NCBI GenBank assembly: GCA_032433765.1
Contig: JAVIAB010000073.1
Location: 53,449,634 to 53,513,633, forward strand
Reading direction: 5' to 3'
DNA length: 64,000 nucleotides
Origin: Megaustenia siamemsis
Taxonomy: Eukaryota; Mollusca; Gastropoda; Stylommatophora; Ariophantidae
Below, one piece after another: positions 1-11,706 of this stretch. Each line of letters starts with the position of its first letter. Position 1 is the first letter of the stretch. The translations under genes and the position numbers were made by a program. The notes below the pieces were generated by a model. That model was not told the DNA's origin, made no database searches, and worked only from the letters and a program-made list of their open reading frames with translations.

Positions 1-74
1 AAAGAAAGAAAATAAAAGAAAGAAAGTTGTAAAGTTTGACGGAAATTATACTCTTTCGTGCTTTTGAGGATATA

Positions 75-158
<84 letters not shown>

Positions 159-172
159 AAGAAAGAGAGAGA
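1..172. repeat. Run of simple repeats: (AAAG)n, (GT)n, (TA)n, (GA)n
   Basis: Consecutive microsatellite blocks are visible: AAAG-rich at 1-28, GT at about 74-90, TA at about 88-134 and GA at about 134-172. They abut the 5' head of a SINE that starts near 173. Confidence 0.95.
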
Positions 173-383
173 GCCGCGATAGCTCAGTGGTTATTGAACT
201 GGACAACAAAGGACAAGAGCTTTCGGGTTCACGCAGCCTGAAATGGGTACCGATTTTTTTCCTGAGAAAGTAAAGCGGCACGGATGTAATACCGACCACA
301 TTACCCCAAAAATCAAGTGATGAAGGTCAATGACCCCATATTCCCTATACGCCATTTGGTGTGACATGGCTCTTTACTTTTTT
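173..383 (+). mobile_element. tRNA-derived SINE, family A, copy 1
   Basis: The head GCCGCGATAGCTCAGTGG resembles a tRNA A box. The body (GTACCG..., GTAATACCGACCACATTACC, then a CGCCA..GTG palindrome and CTTTACTTTTTT tail) is shared with at least eight other loci in this window. This copy has lost part of the B-box region between the tRNA head and the body. It is a non-autonomous element that would use a LINE's reverse transcriptase. Confidence 0.85.
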
Positions 384-703
384 ACTGTTATATAAATATG
401 TATTTTTTTTTCGCTGAAAATGTTCTTTCTTCGACACCCTGATAACAGTTTAATGTACTGTATTCATAATATTTTATTTACTCTAATCCGATATTCTCAT
501 TACCTAATGTGTGTACTCTAATCACAATATACGATTAATTTTATCAAAATATATTTTTAAAAAAATATAAACAAACGCAAATCAGCAATATCCAATTCTT
601 CTTAATCCACTGAACTCTGATCTGAACACAAGACACTAAAAAAAGAGTTCTCCACTGAATCCGGTCTGGAGCAAGCATGGACAACTCTCGCCAGGTTCTG
701 CCG
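384..703. other. AT-rich flank with nothing recognised
   Basis: AT-rich sequence between a SINE and the palindromic element. Short reading frames here have no recognisable motif. With the sequence after 12013 it forms the pre-insertion locus of the palindrome. Confidence 0.6.
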
Positions 704-709
704 GTCTCC
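704..709. repeat. Left 6-bp target-site duplication of the palindromic element
   Basis: GTCTCC immediately precedes the terminus AGTAGTATAC and is repeated exactly at 12008-12013 after GTATACTACT. A 6-bp duplication with 5'-AG termini is the published signature of Polinton/Maverick integration. Confidence 0.85.
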
Positions 710-770
710 AGTAGTATACAAGGGTCCAACTAAGTCGCATTTGGCCCGTAAATTAACAAAGATATATAGT

Positions 771-789
771 GTGGTGCGCAGCGCACCAC
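771..789. repeat. Subterminal 9-bp-stem hairpin, left arm
   Basis: GTGGTGCGCAGCGCACCAC is a 9-bp perfect inverted repeat around one central base, 61 bp inside the element end. The same hairpin is at 11928-11946 in the other arm. Its GC-rich stem stands out from AT-rich surroundings. Confidence 0.8.
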
Positions 790-1210
790 ATGTACACGAG
801 AGACAAGGGGAGTTAACCATGCCATTTCGTGTCCGGATGTTGACCTATAGTCCCGGTGACCGCGGAAGTGCCCTGTTTATGTCTGGTGTGTGCTGACTTT
901 GGAGTTCTTTATGTACTTGATCGTTAGTGATAGGTTAGTAGATTATATAACATCTAGGAAAAACGAGCAATATAAAACAGAAGACAAAATATATATTTTA
1001 TTCTTTTATTAGCTCAATAGGTGTATAACATACATTGATATTATATATCATTACAAACATAGTCAGTACATTGAGTAAATATATAGCACAAGTATAACAA
1101 TTATTTATAGCTATGTAGTTGGGTGTCTGCTTAGCTCTATGTCATAAATGAATCATAAGGGGTGAAACTGTTAGAGATTGCTGGGTAGTCTAAACTGGTA
1201 GTGTAAAGAG

Positions 1211-4200
1211 TTAAATATCTAGAGGCGTAGTCGAGACGTTATCATCAGCTACCTTTCTTTTTATATAGAATTAGGAAAGAGCATTTCTTGTTTGACTGTA
1301 GGAAAATATGGAATTATTTAAGACTTTGAAACCTACATTTTTCCCACCCTTAGCCTTTTTCGTGGCGAGAACCTCTAAGAACATATCTTTATCTAATTTG
1401 TTGTGTTGCTTGCTTAGCCCTTTACAACTGATTTTATCGTAATCCCCACTACAATGGTACGTCTTACTACATAAGCTAACAAGAGCCGTCCCTTCGTACT
1501 CTAGTTTAAAAAGCCCAGGCGTTCGTTTGGTGTACGCTTTAACACCCTTACAGTTTATACAGTCTGTCTTGCTAATATGCTCATCGCAAAACTCGGCGGG
1601 AAACCAGTCTTTATATACGGTATTAAACTCAGCCCGCAGCCCTGACTTAACTATATCCTCCAACTTAGGTGCACTTAAAGCCAAGTATAAACTATCAGTA
1701 TCTGTTTCACATAACTGAAAGTCGGATCTAGCCACAAACTTATCTAAGAACTCGAAATAAAAATCTAACATACGAAGTTTTGCATACTGATAGACGAAGA
1801 AACCGATTTGTAGGGGTAAGTCCCAAACAGTTTTCTTTTTCTCCATCTCAACTTCAAAAAGATTCACACCTATTTCAACCATCTTTTTAAACCGGGAACT
1901 ATTAATCATTTTCGATATCTCACCCCCCTGAACATATGAGACAGCGCTATGATTGGCCTTATCGGTTAGAGTCTTCCCATAGGCTGAGTTTCCTAAGAGC
2001 TTCATCGTATCACTTACTATAGATTGATTTTCGTCTAGATCACCAGCCCGCCTAGCGTCTGAAACCATTTCTCCAAACTTTTTAAAACAACTAGACGGTT
2101 GATATTCTATCACCTGATAAATTTTTGTTACCTCCAAGCCGTGGTCTAAATACCATTTTAACAGCGGTGTTGCCAACAAAATTTTTTCCCCGACATAACT
2201 ACCTATTAGGGTGCGACGAGGGGTTGACAACAAGTTATGTTTGAGGGTATATTCACCCATAAACGGTCCAATATCATCACGCGTGACGTCAATATTTTTG
2301 AAAATTGGAGTCATCTCACTGAAATGTTCCTTCAGGCGGTCGGGGACATGAAGATCACATTCCACTAAACCAAAACATGTCCCATCTGAAACAGAAGTCA
2401 GAATCTGTTTATCACTGAGAGGGAGCCCTTCTTTAGAGTAAGAGGGTCTAGCTCGAGGGATGGCTTTAGAAAGGAAAGCCCTAATGGTTGGGTCAGACTT
2501 TTTCAGAGCCTGCCACTCACATTCCCACATAACTTCTACTGTGACTTTGACCTCCTCAGTTAGATAGGTGTGTATCTCACATGTTTTTTCAAACAGCTCG
2601 AACAAGGGCTTATTATTAACAGGGTTTCTATCTTTACCTTTGGTGAGGGGGCAGTCTTTGTGACCATGGTACAAACAACCATGAAAATTATAGCCTCTTC
2701 TATTGGATTTATCCCACCCATCCACAGGGATATTTCTATCACCTAACCGAAACTCCCTCCCATTAAACTGAGTTTTCAACTCCACCCCTTTCTGGTGGGC
2801 GACCCACGTTAGCCACTCTCTACTTTGTTGGACATAATAGTTATCTTTTTCCACCCTAAACCCGGTCTCCATTCTTCTAATAATTGGGTAATCTGTTGGC
2901 ATTGGGTTCATCAGAGCCCAAAGATACAACGCATTGGCATCGTATCCTTGGATGGATTGGACCAGCTTTCCTCCCCTAATAAACGTTTTGCCTACCTCGT
3001 GATACCTATGGAAAATTATAGAGGGACCTCCAACGATATTAGACCTAATCATTGTGTGTAGACTAGCCTGTTTCCTCGAACATAAACTAAACATTACACC
3101 CCTATCAACGGTCTTAAAAAGATACTTTAAACAAACACCCGGAACCGAAATGGCGTCTTTAAAACAGTCCACACCCCGCTCCCCATAAAAACGAAACTGC
3201 TGCTCCAAGGCTTCTAAAAATGGGACTACATCTTTGTTATTATACCAAATCAAAAAGTCCTTAAGGGTCGTCATCTTATTAACCTTCCAGACCTTTTTAC
3301 ACAGAGCATATTCCTCCTTGGAAATGTTGGCATTTTTTAACGACGAATGAAATGCTTCGTGTGGGGGTAACTCCGTCTCATTCAACTTGTTTAAATCCGT
3401 TATGTACTCGTAACAGAAAACACCCTTTGTCTCCTCTACTTTATAAGCGGCCAGATATTTACTATAGCTAAACCCGGGGGCTAGATAGTTTACAATATCT
3501 AAGAATTTTAGATTCTGTGTTGCAATACACATAAAGTTATTGTTTCTTTTAACTATAAACTTGAACGGTTTTGGTACTTTGTAGTCGCCTTAAATTTTAT
3601 CTTCCTCTTCCGCGTTTGCCTCGGTTTCTTCTTCTTCCCCTTCCCTATCTTCTTCTTCTTCGTCCACTTGGGCAGTGACATCCATGAAGTGCTTTATTAA
3701 ATAAGGTTTAATGACGTTGACGTCATATTTCCCCGAGTTAAACCCTATAACTGGAAGCTCTTTTAAATACTCATCAAACTTAGCTATTAGCTTGTGTTTG
3801 TTCAGTTCATGGAGTTGAGTAAAAATACTGTCAAACCGAGCTCGCAACAACGAGTATGCCGTATCAGCGATACCAGTAAGGTAATCAACCATCTGACTAA
3901 CTAAAACCTGTGGGTCACCCTTCGTTATGAAGCATATTGGTCCCTCCCATCCAGGGACATTTGACGCTATAGAGCAGGAGAGGGGCACGTGTTTAGCTAC
4001 AAAGGTAGTCGACTGAGTCTCTTGTGGAACATTCCTACTATCAAAGTAACATTCATAATCGAATGTCGCCCTGAACGGGTAAATAAAAGACTCTGGGGTA
4101 CTGATCCCTTCAGCGCTGATCGCGTCCCATACACTTTCAGGTGAAGAGTAAACCCCACCCTTATATGTCTCTACAGCCATATCCCCATTACAAGTTTTTT

Positions 4201-5398
4201 CGTGCCTATCCATACGCCCAAACTTTTTCCACAATTTCCCACATTTTCCACAAGAAAAGCTTTTACTAGCCCTAGAAAGATCGTTTATATAAAAGAAGTG
4301 GTTTTTGTAAAGTAAAAGACGGAGAGTTTCACTATAACTACTGCCACTTCTCAGGACAATACGCAAGGCTTGGTCAGAATCAAACTCAAAAATATCTATG
4401 TTTATTGAAAAACAATTTTCTAAGAGAGGCATTTCGGCAAGAGTTACACCGTGAAAGCTACTTAACATTAGAGACGGGTTAAACTGTTTGAAAAGTAATC
4501 TCGAAGCCTTCCTAACATCTTTAACAGAGGTACTTCTATGGACAGCTAGACAACGGAAGAAGCAGAGATTATCATTGTAAACTTTAGAATGGGAATCGGT
4601 TTGAAGGATATTAATGCCGTAGTTGGATGCAATGTAGGGTGGGATATCTAGCAGACACCCTATAGGATAATCTTGAAGTTTATAAATATAAACACTCGTA
4701 CTGACTAACGCCTCCAAGGTATATTTGGTTGTCTCCCTGTTTTTATTTGCATACCCTAATATATCACTTTCATTTAATCTATCGACAAACGTTTCAAAAT
4801 CATGTCTGTTGTTAACTAACAAGGGTTTGTCTAACCCTGTCGCATTATTCGAGCTGGCGTGAAAGTAACGCAATCCCTGTGTCTCCCTATGTCTTAAAAC
4901 TAGATGATGACTATAATTCACCTTGAAACGCTTTTTCTGGGCTAGAAAAATTGGGTTTACAAGGGTCTTCCAATCTATAGGAGTATCAGGCTGATGAAAT
5001 ATAGTGTACGTGTCCAGGTATTTGTTCCTACGGTCATGTGTTCGAATAGCTAACCAGTTGTTCTTATATATCTTTCTAATATCTTGAGGCAACTTATTTA
5101 AAGAGTCTATTTCATTAATAAGTCTTGGTCTCTTTGAGGGGTCTTGAGTCGAACTCTTTACTGCCCGCTTGCGTGAGGTTGTCGATACTTGTGGACGTGC
5201 TGGTGAGGCAGGAACTAATGATACAAGAGATACCAAATGCTCTGTCTTGATATGTCTGGCAAGGCTGTCTGCTCTATTATATACGCGTCCACAAACATCA
5301 CATTTGTATTCCTGACGCCCATGTACACTAGCAACGTGTCGTTTTACGATCCGGCTCCGGGTAAAAGTTTTGGAGCAGAGATGACAAATGTTAGACAT
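1211..5398 (-). pseudogene. Zinc-finger DNA polymerase B, left-arm copy, broken by two nonsense codons
   Basis: This copy reads from ATG at 5398 to a stop at 3590-3592, then reopens to a stop at 1271-1273. Relative to the other arm, each stop comes from one base change (a Glu codon near the acidic stretch, and a Tyr codon near the C-terminus). The first 602 codons hold two C2H2 fingers (CHLC..., CDVC...), a CFFRCLA segment, a third finger-like CGKC...C motif, exonuclease motif I (FDYECYF), motif II (NSGKYD) and an acidic run. The second part (753 codons from its first Met) holds exo III (WYNNKD), polymerase motif A (YDANALY), an FHGCLYHG motif, motif B (KLLGNSAYG) and motif C (TDTDSLY). Unlike the right copy, the frame is intact across 4195-4200. 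All polymerase catalytic motifs survive but lie after the first stop, so a full-length product is not expected. Confidence 0.85.
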
Positions 5399-5399
5399 C

Positions 5400-5560
5400 T
5401 GTAGAAAAGAAATTGAAACATTACAACTAAAGAACAGTGAACATTACAAGAAAGAAAACAAGAAAAGTAAACAATGAGAACTATCGAAATTAATATTAAA
5501 GAACTATGATCACACTTACTTTTTATGTGTCTGAAGGCACGAAACACATCCATCGTCAAG
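5400..5560 (-). promoter_or_regulatory. 5' leader with candidate intron of the left PolB gene
   Basis: Mirror image of 7165-7319. A GTAAGT donor and a pyrimidine-rich stretch ending in CTACAG directly before the ATG suggest a leader intron of about 121 bp. No experimental support is available. Confidence 0.45.
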
Positions 5561-5639
5561 AACTGTAAGCGAAAGTCTGATTACAAGCTTCACAGATATA
5601 TACACTTGAAACACCGGAAGTGTTACTAAAAATAGAACT

Positions 5640-6300
5640 GACCTCTGAGGCAATACCGGATGTGTTACTAAAAATAGTTTTTGACCGCTGACGCAATGCC
5701 CGCTTTATTTTAGACATCCCCATTGCAAAAATTTACATTAAAAACCACTTTTAGGATTTTACCCCCTTATCATTTTTTGAGGGTTACGCCCATGGAATCG
5801 ATAAAAATCGTAATTTTAGCACGTAGGCTTACTTAAAACTTTATTTTAGACATCCCCATACCAAAAATTTACTTAAAAATCACTTTTGACATTGTAACCC
5901 CCCTTACCATTTTTGAGGGTTACGCCCCTGAAAGCGATAAAACTCGTAAATTTAGCACGTAGGCTTACTTAAAACTTTATTTTAGACATCCCCACACCAA
6001 AAATTTACTTAAAAATCACTTTTGAAATTGTAACCCCCCTTACCATTTTTGAGGGTTACGCCCTGAAATCGAAAAAAAAAATTGAAATATAACCTCAAGG
6101 CATACCTAAAACTTTATTTTAGACATCCCCACACCAAAAATTAACTCAAAAATCACTTTTTAAATTGTTACCCCCCTTAAAATTTTTGAGGGTTACTCCC
6201 CTGAAAGCGATAAAAATTGAAATATAACCTCAAGGCATACCTCCCACATAATTTTTGACACCCCTACATATCAAATTCCATAAAAAAAACAACAAAAAGC
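5640..6300. repeat. ~136-bp iterons, left side of the palindrome centre
   Basis: The phrase TTTTAGACATCCCCA recurs at about 5708, 5843, 5979 and 6117, spacing 135-138 bp, with a degenerate fifth copy near 6249. Each unit also carries an AAAATTTACTTAAAAATCAC block and a GGGTTACGCCC block. Mirrored at 6415-7015. No coding capacity. They sit between two divergent genes, so a promoter or replication role is possible but inferred only. Confidence 0.85.
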
Positions 6301-6301
6301 T

Positions 6302-6416
6302 AGTAGTACAGGTAACTGTGAACACACCCGAACATACTACTTCTCGTGCGGTTTTGGTGCAGTTTCGGTGCATGTTATTCCACTTTTGGGGTGGGTTCAC
6401 AGCCACCTGTACTACT
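6302..6416. other. Centre of the palindrome (loop with inner terminus-like motifs)
   Basis: AGTAGTACAGGT at 6302-6313 pairs with ACCTGTACTACT at 6405-6416; pairing becomes imperfect and stops by about 6330 and 6388. The unpaired spacer is about 60 bp. The inner ends resemble the outer element end AGTAGTATACAAGGGT. The flanks of this central segment are AGCT on both sides, which is itself a palindrome and so uninformative as a duplication. Confidence 0.7.
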
Positions 6417-7015
6417 AGCTTTTTGTTGTTTTTTTTTATGGAATTTGATATGTAGGGGTGTCAAAAATTATGTGGGAGGTATGCCTTGAGGTTATATTTC
6501 AATTTTTTATCGCTTTCAGGGGAGTAACCCTCAAAAATTTTAAGGGGGGTAACAATTTAAAAAGTGATTTTTGAGTTAATTTTTGGTGTGGGGATGTCTA
6601 AAATAAAGTTTTAGGTATGCCTTGAGGTTATATTTCAATTTTTTTTTCGATTTCAGGGCGTAACCCTCAAAAATGGTAAGGGGGGTTACAATTTCAAAAG
6701 TGATTTTTAAGTAAATTTTTGGTGTGGGGATGTCTAAAATAAAGTTTTAAGTAAGCCTACGTGCTAAATTTACGAGTTTTATCGCTTTCAGGGGCGTAAC
6801 CCTCAAAAATGGTAAGGGGGGTTACAATGTCAAAAGTGATTTTTAAGTAAATTTTTGGTATGGGGATGTCTAAAATAAAGTTTTAAGTAAGCCTACGTGC
6901 TAAAATTACGATTTTTATCGATTCCATGGGCGTAACCCTCAAAAAATGATAAGGGGTAAAATCCTAAAAGTGGTTTTTAATGTAAATTTTTGCAATGGGG
7001 ATGTCTAAAATAAAG
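6415..7015. repeat. ~136-bp iterons, right side of the palindrome centre
   Basis: Mirror of the left iterons. The block GGGATGTCTAAAATAAAG occurs four times, at about 6591, 6729, 6865 and 6998. The array ends just before the promoter-proximal direct repeats of the right PolB gene. Confidence 0.85.
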
Positions 7016-7023
7016 CGGGCATT

Positions 7024-7150
7024 GCGTCAGCGGTCAAAAACTATTTTTAGTAACACATCCGGTATTGCCTCAGAGGTCAGTTCTATTTTTAGTAACACTT
7101 CCGGTGTTTCAAGTGTATATATCTGTGAAGCTTGTAATCAGACTTTCGCT
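7024..7150 (+). promoter_or_regulatory. Putative promoter region of the right PolB gene
   Basis: Two direct repeats of about 43 bp share CTATTTTTAGTAACAC followed by TCCGGT (about 7024-7066 and 7068-7108). A TATATAT box is at 7116-7122, about 45 bp before an ATG at 7165. The mirrored copy lies at about 5568-5694. Assignment rests on position and motifs only. Confidence 0.5.
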
Positions 7151-7164
7151 TACAGTTCTTGACG

Positions 7165-7319
7165 ATGGATGTGTTTCGTGCCTTCAGACACATAAAAAGT
7201 AAGTGTGATCATAGTTCTTTAATATTAATTTCGATAGTTCTCATTGTTTACTTTTCTTGTTTTCTTTCTTGTAATGTTCACTGTTCTTTAGTTGTAATGT
7301 TTCAATTTCTTTTCTACAG
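7165..7319 (+). other. 5' leader exon and candidate intron of the right PolB gene
   Basis: A GTAAGT donor is at 7199 and a pyrimidine-rich tract ending in CTACAG at 7319, immediately before the ATG of the long frame. The upstream ATG at 7165 would join out of frame if this intron is removed as drawn, so 7165-7198 is more likely untranslated leader or a short upstream frame than the protein start. Confidence 0.45.
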
Positions 7320-10300
7320 ATGTCTAACATTTGTCATCTCTGCTCCAAAACTTTTACCCGGAGCCGGATCGTAAAACGACACGTTGCTAGTGTACATGGG
7401 CGTCAGGAATACAAATGTGATGTTTGTGGACGCGTATATAATAGAGCAGACAGCCTTGCCAGACATATCAAGACAGAGCATTTGGTATCTCTTGTATCAT
7501 TAGTTCCTGCCTCACCAGCACGTCCACAAGTATCGACAACCTCACGCAAGCGGGCAGTAAAGAGTTCGACTCAAGACCCCTCAAAGAGACCAAGACTTAT
7601 TAATGAAATAGACTCTTTAAATAAGTTGCCTCAAGATATTAGAAAGATATATAAGAACAACTGGTTAGCTATTCGAACACATGACCGTAGGAACAAATAC
7701 CTGGACACGTACACTATATTTCATCAGCCTGATACTCCTATAGATTGGAAGACCCTTGTAAACCCAATTTTTCTAGCCCAGAAAAAGCGTTTCAAGGTGA
7801 ATTATAGTCATCATCTAGTTTTAAGACATAGGGAGACACAGGGATTGCGTTACTTTCACGCCAGCTCGAATAATGCGACAGGGTTAGACAAACCCTTGTT
7901 AGTTAACAACAGACATGATTTTGAAACGTTTGTCGATAGATTAAATGAAAGTGATATATTAGGGTATGCAAATAAAAACAGGGAGACAACCAAATATACC
8001 TTGGAGGCGTTAGTCAGTACGAGTGTTTATATTTATAAACTTCAAGATTATCCTATAGGGTGTCTGCTAGATATCCCACCCTACATTGCATCCAACTACG
8101 GCATTAATATCCTTCAAACCGATTCCCATTCTAAAGTTTACAATGATAATCTCTGCTTCTTCCGTTGTCTAGCTGTCCATAGAAGTACCTCTGTTAAAGA
8201 TGTTAGGAAGGCTTCGAGATTACTTTTCAAACAGTTTAACCCGTCTCTAATGTTAAGTAGCTTTCACGGTGTAACTCTTGCCGAAATGCCTCTCTTAGAA
8301 AATTGTTTTTCAATAAACATAGATATTTTTGAGTTTGATTCTGACCAAGCCTTGCGTATTGTCCTGAGAAGTGGCAGTAGTTATAGTGAAACTCTCCGTC
8401 TTTTACTTTACAAAAACCACTTCTTTTATATAAACGATCTTTCTAGGGCTAGTAAAAGCTTTTCTTGTGGAAAATGTGGGAAATTGTGGAAAAAGTTTGG
8501 GCGTATGGATAGGCACGAAAAACTTGTAATGGGGATATGGCTGTAGAGACATATAAGGGTGGGGTTTACTCTTCACCTGAAAGTGTATGGGACGCGATCA
8601 GCGCTGAAGGGATCAGTACCCCAGAGTCTTTTATTTACCCGTTCAGGGCGACATTCGATTATGAATGTTACTTTGATAGTAGGAATGTTCCACAAGAGAC
8701 TCAGTCGACTACCTTTGTAGCTAAACACGTGCCCCTCTCCTGCTCTATAGCGTCAAATGTCCCTGGGTGGGAGGGACCAATATGCTTCATAACGAAGGGT
8801 GACCCACAGGTTTTAGTTAGTCAGATGGTTGATTACCTTACTGGTATCGCTGATACGGCATACTCGTTGTTGCGAGCTCGGTTTGACAGTATTTTTACTC
8901 AACTCCATGAACTGAACAAACACAAGCTAATAGCTAAGTTTGATGAGTATTTAAAAGAGCTTCCAGTTATAGGGTTTAACTCGGGGAAATATGACGTCAA
9001 CGTCATTAAACCTTATTTAATAAAGCACTTCATGGATGTCACTGCCCAAGTGGACGAAGAAGAAGAAGATAGGGAAGGGGAAGAAGAAGAAACCGAGGCA
9101 AACGCGGAAGAGGAAGATAAAATTGAAGGCGACTACAAAGTACCAAAACCGTTCAAGTTTATAGTTAAAAGAAACAATAACTTTATGTGTATTGCAACAC
9201 AGAATCTAAAATTCTTAGATATTGTAAACTATCTAGCCCCCGGGTTTAGCTATAGTAAATATCTGGCCGCTTATAAAGTAGAGGAGACAAAGGGTGTTTT
9301 CTGTTACGAGTACATAACGGATTTAAACAAGTTGAATGAGACGGAGTTACCCCCACACGAAGCATTTCATTCGTCGTTAAAAAATGCCAACATTTCCAAG
9401 GAGGAATACGCTCTGTGTAAAAAGGTCTGGAAGGTTAATAAGATGACGACCCTTAAGGACTTTTTGATTTGGTATAATAACAAAGATGTAGTCCCATTTT
9501 TAGAAGCCTTGGAGCAGCAGGTTCGTTTTTATGGGGAGCGGGGTGTGGACTGTTTTAAAGACGCCATTTCGGTTCCGGGTGTTTGTTTAAAGTATCTTTT
9601 TAAGACCGTTGATAGGGGTGTAATGTTTAGTTTATGTTCGAGCAAACAGGCTAGTCTACACACAATGATTAGGTCAAATATCGTTGGAGGTCCCTCTATA
9701 ATTTTCCATAGGTATCACGAGGTAGGCAAAACGTTTATTAGGGGAGGAAAGCTGGTCCAATCCATCCAAGGATACGATGCCAATGCGTTGTATCTTTGGG
9801 CTCTGATGAACCCAATGCCAACAGATTACCCAATTATTAGAAGAATGGAGACCGGGTTTAGGGTGGAAAAAGATAACTATTATGTCCAACAAAGTAGAGA
9901 GTGGCTAACGTGGGTCGCCCACCAGAAAGGGGTGGAGTTGAAAACTCAGTTTAATGGGAGGGAGTTTCGGTTAGGTGATAGAAATATCCCTGTGGATGGG
10001 TGGGATAAATCCAATAGAAGAGGCTATAATTTTCATGGTTGTTTGTACCATGGTCACAAAGACTGCCCCCTCACCAAAGGTAAAGATAGAAACCCTGTTA
10101 ATAATAAGCCCTTGTTCGAGCTGTTTGAAAAAACATGTGAGATACACACCTATCTAACTGAGGAGGTCAAAGTCACAGTAGAAGTTATGTGGGAATGTGA
10201 GTGGCAGGCTCTGAAAAAGTCTGACCCAACCATTAGGGCTTTCCTTTCTAAAGCCATCCCTCGAGCTAGACCCTCTTACTCTAAAGAAGGGCTCCCTCTC

Positions 10301-11506
10301 AGTGATAAACAGATTCTGACTTCTGTTTCAGATGGGACATGTTTTGGTTTAGTGGAATGTGATCTTCATGTCCCCGACCGCCTGAAGGAACATTTCAGTG
10401 AGATGACTCCAATTTTCAAAAATATTGACGTCACGCGTGATGATATTGGACCGTTTATGGGTGAATATACCCTCAAACATAACTTGTTGTCAACCCCTCG
10501 TCGCACCCTAATAGGTAGTTATGTCGGGGAAAAAATTTTGTTGGCAACACCGCTGTTAAAATGGTATTTAGACCACGGCTTGGAGGTAACAAAAATTTAT
10601 CAGGTGATAGAATATCAACCGTCTAGTTGTTTTAAAAAGTTTGGAGAAATGGTTTCAGACGCTAGGCGGGCTGGTGATCTAGACGAAAATCAATCTATAG
10701 TAAGTGATACGATGAAGCTCTTAGGAAACTCAGCCTATGGGAAGACTCTAACCGATAAGGCCAATCATAGCGCTGTCTCATATGTTCAGGGGGGTGAGAT
10801 ATCGAAAATGATTAATAGTTCCCGGTTTAAAAAGATGGTTGAAATAGGTGTGAATCTTTTTGAAGTTGAGATGGAGAAAAAGAAAACTGTTTGGGACTTA
10901 CCCCTACAAATCGGTTTCTTCGTCTATCAGTATGCAAAACTTCGTATGTTAGATTTTTATTTCGAGTTCTTAGATAAGTTTGTGGCTAGATCCGACTTTC
11001 AGTTATGTGAAACAGATACTGATAGTTTATACTTGGCTTTAAGTGCACCTAAGTTGGAGGATATAGTTAAGTCAGGGCTGCGGGCTGAGTTTAATACCGT
11101 ATATAAAGACTGGTTTCCCGCCGAGTTTTGCGATGAGCATATTAGCAAGACAGACTGTATAAACTGTAAGGGTGTTAAAGCGTACACCAAACGAACGCCT
11201 GGGCTTTTTAAACTAGAGTACGAAGGGACGGCTCTTGTTAGCTTATGTAGTAAGACGTACCATTGTAGTGGGGATTACGATAAAATCAGTTGTAAAGGGC
11301 TAAGCAAGCAACACAACAAATTAGATAAAGATATGTTCTTAGAGGTTCTCGCCACGAAAAAGGCTAAGGGTGGGAAAAATGTAGGTTTCAAAGTCTTAAA
11401 TAATTCCATATTTTCCTACAGTCAAACAAGAAATGCTCTTTCCTATTTCTATATAAAAAGAAAGGTAGCTGATGATAACGTCTCGACTACGCCTCTAGAT
11501 ATTTAA
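7320..11506 (+). pseudogene. Zinc-finger DNA polymerase B, right-arm copy, one frameshift
   Basis: ATG at 7320 opens a 408-codon frame that goes out of frame at the A-run 8518-8522 (five A here, six in the other arm). The downstream frame 8537-11506 (989 codons from its first Met) runs to the natural stop. Part one: C2H2 fingers at residues about 5-26 and 33-56, a CFFRCLA segment near residue 278, a CGKC finger-like motif near 385. Part two, numbered from 8537: exo I D41/E43, exo II N148/D153, acidic run 172-196, exo III Y313/D317, motif A D414 in YDANALY, a DGW...FHGCLYHG motif at 487-506 seen in many Polinton-type polymerases, motif B K727-G735, motif C D827/D829 in TDTDS. The family replicates DNA, usually with a protein primer. 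A homopolymer sequencing error could explain the frameshift. The total span would be about 1,395 codons. Confidence 0.85.
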
Positions 11507-11706
11507 CTCTTTACACTACCAGTTTAGACTACCCAGCAATCTCTAACAGTTTCACCCCTTATGATTCATTTATGACATAGAGCTAAGCAGACACCCAACT
11601 ACATAGCTATAAATAATTGTTATACTTGTGCTATATATTTACTCAATGTACTGACTATGTTTGTAATGATATATAATATCAATGTATGTTATACACCTAT
11701 TGAGCT

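Larger units (their letters stand above)
710..6330 (-). repeat. Left arm of the 11.3-kb inverted repeat
   Basis: Reverse complement of 6388-12007. Arm-specific differences seen: T in place of A near 791 in the palindrome-adjacent leader, stop codons at 1271-1273 and 3590-3592, F for V and R for S substitutions in the polymerase, and a 6-T run at 4195-4200 where the other arm has five A. Confidence 0.95.
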
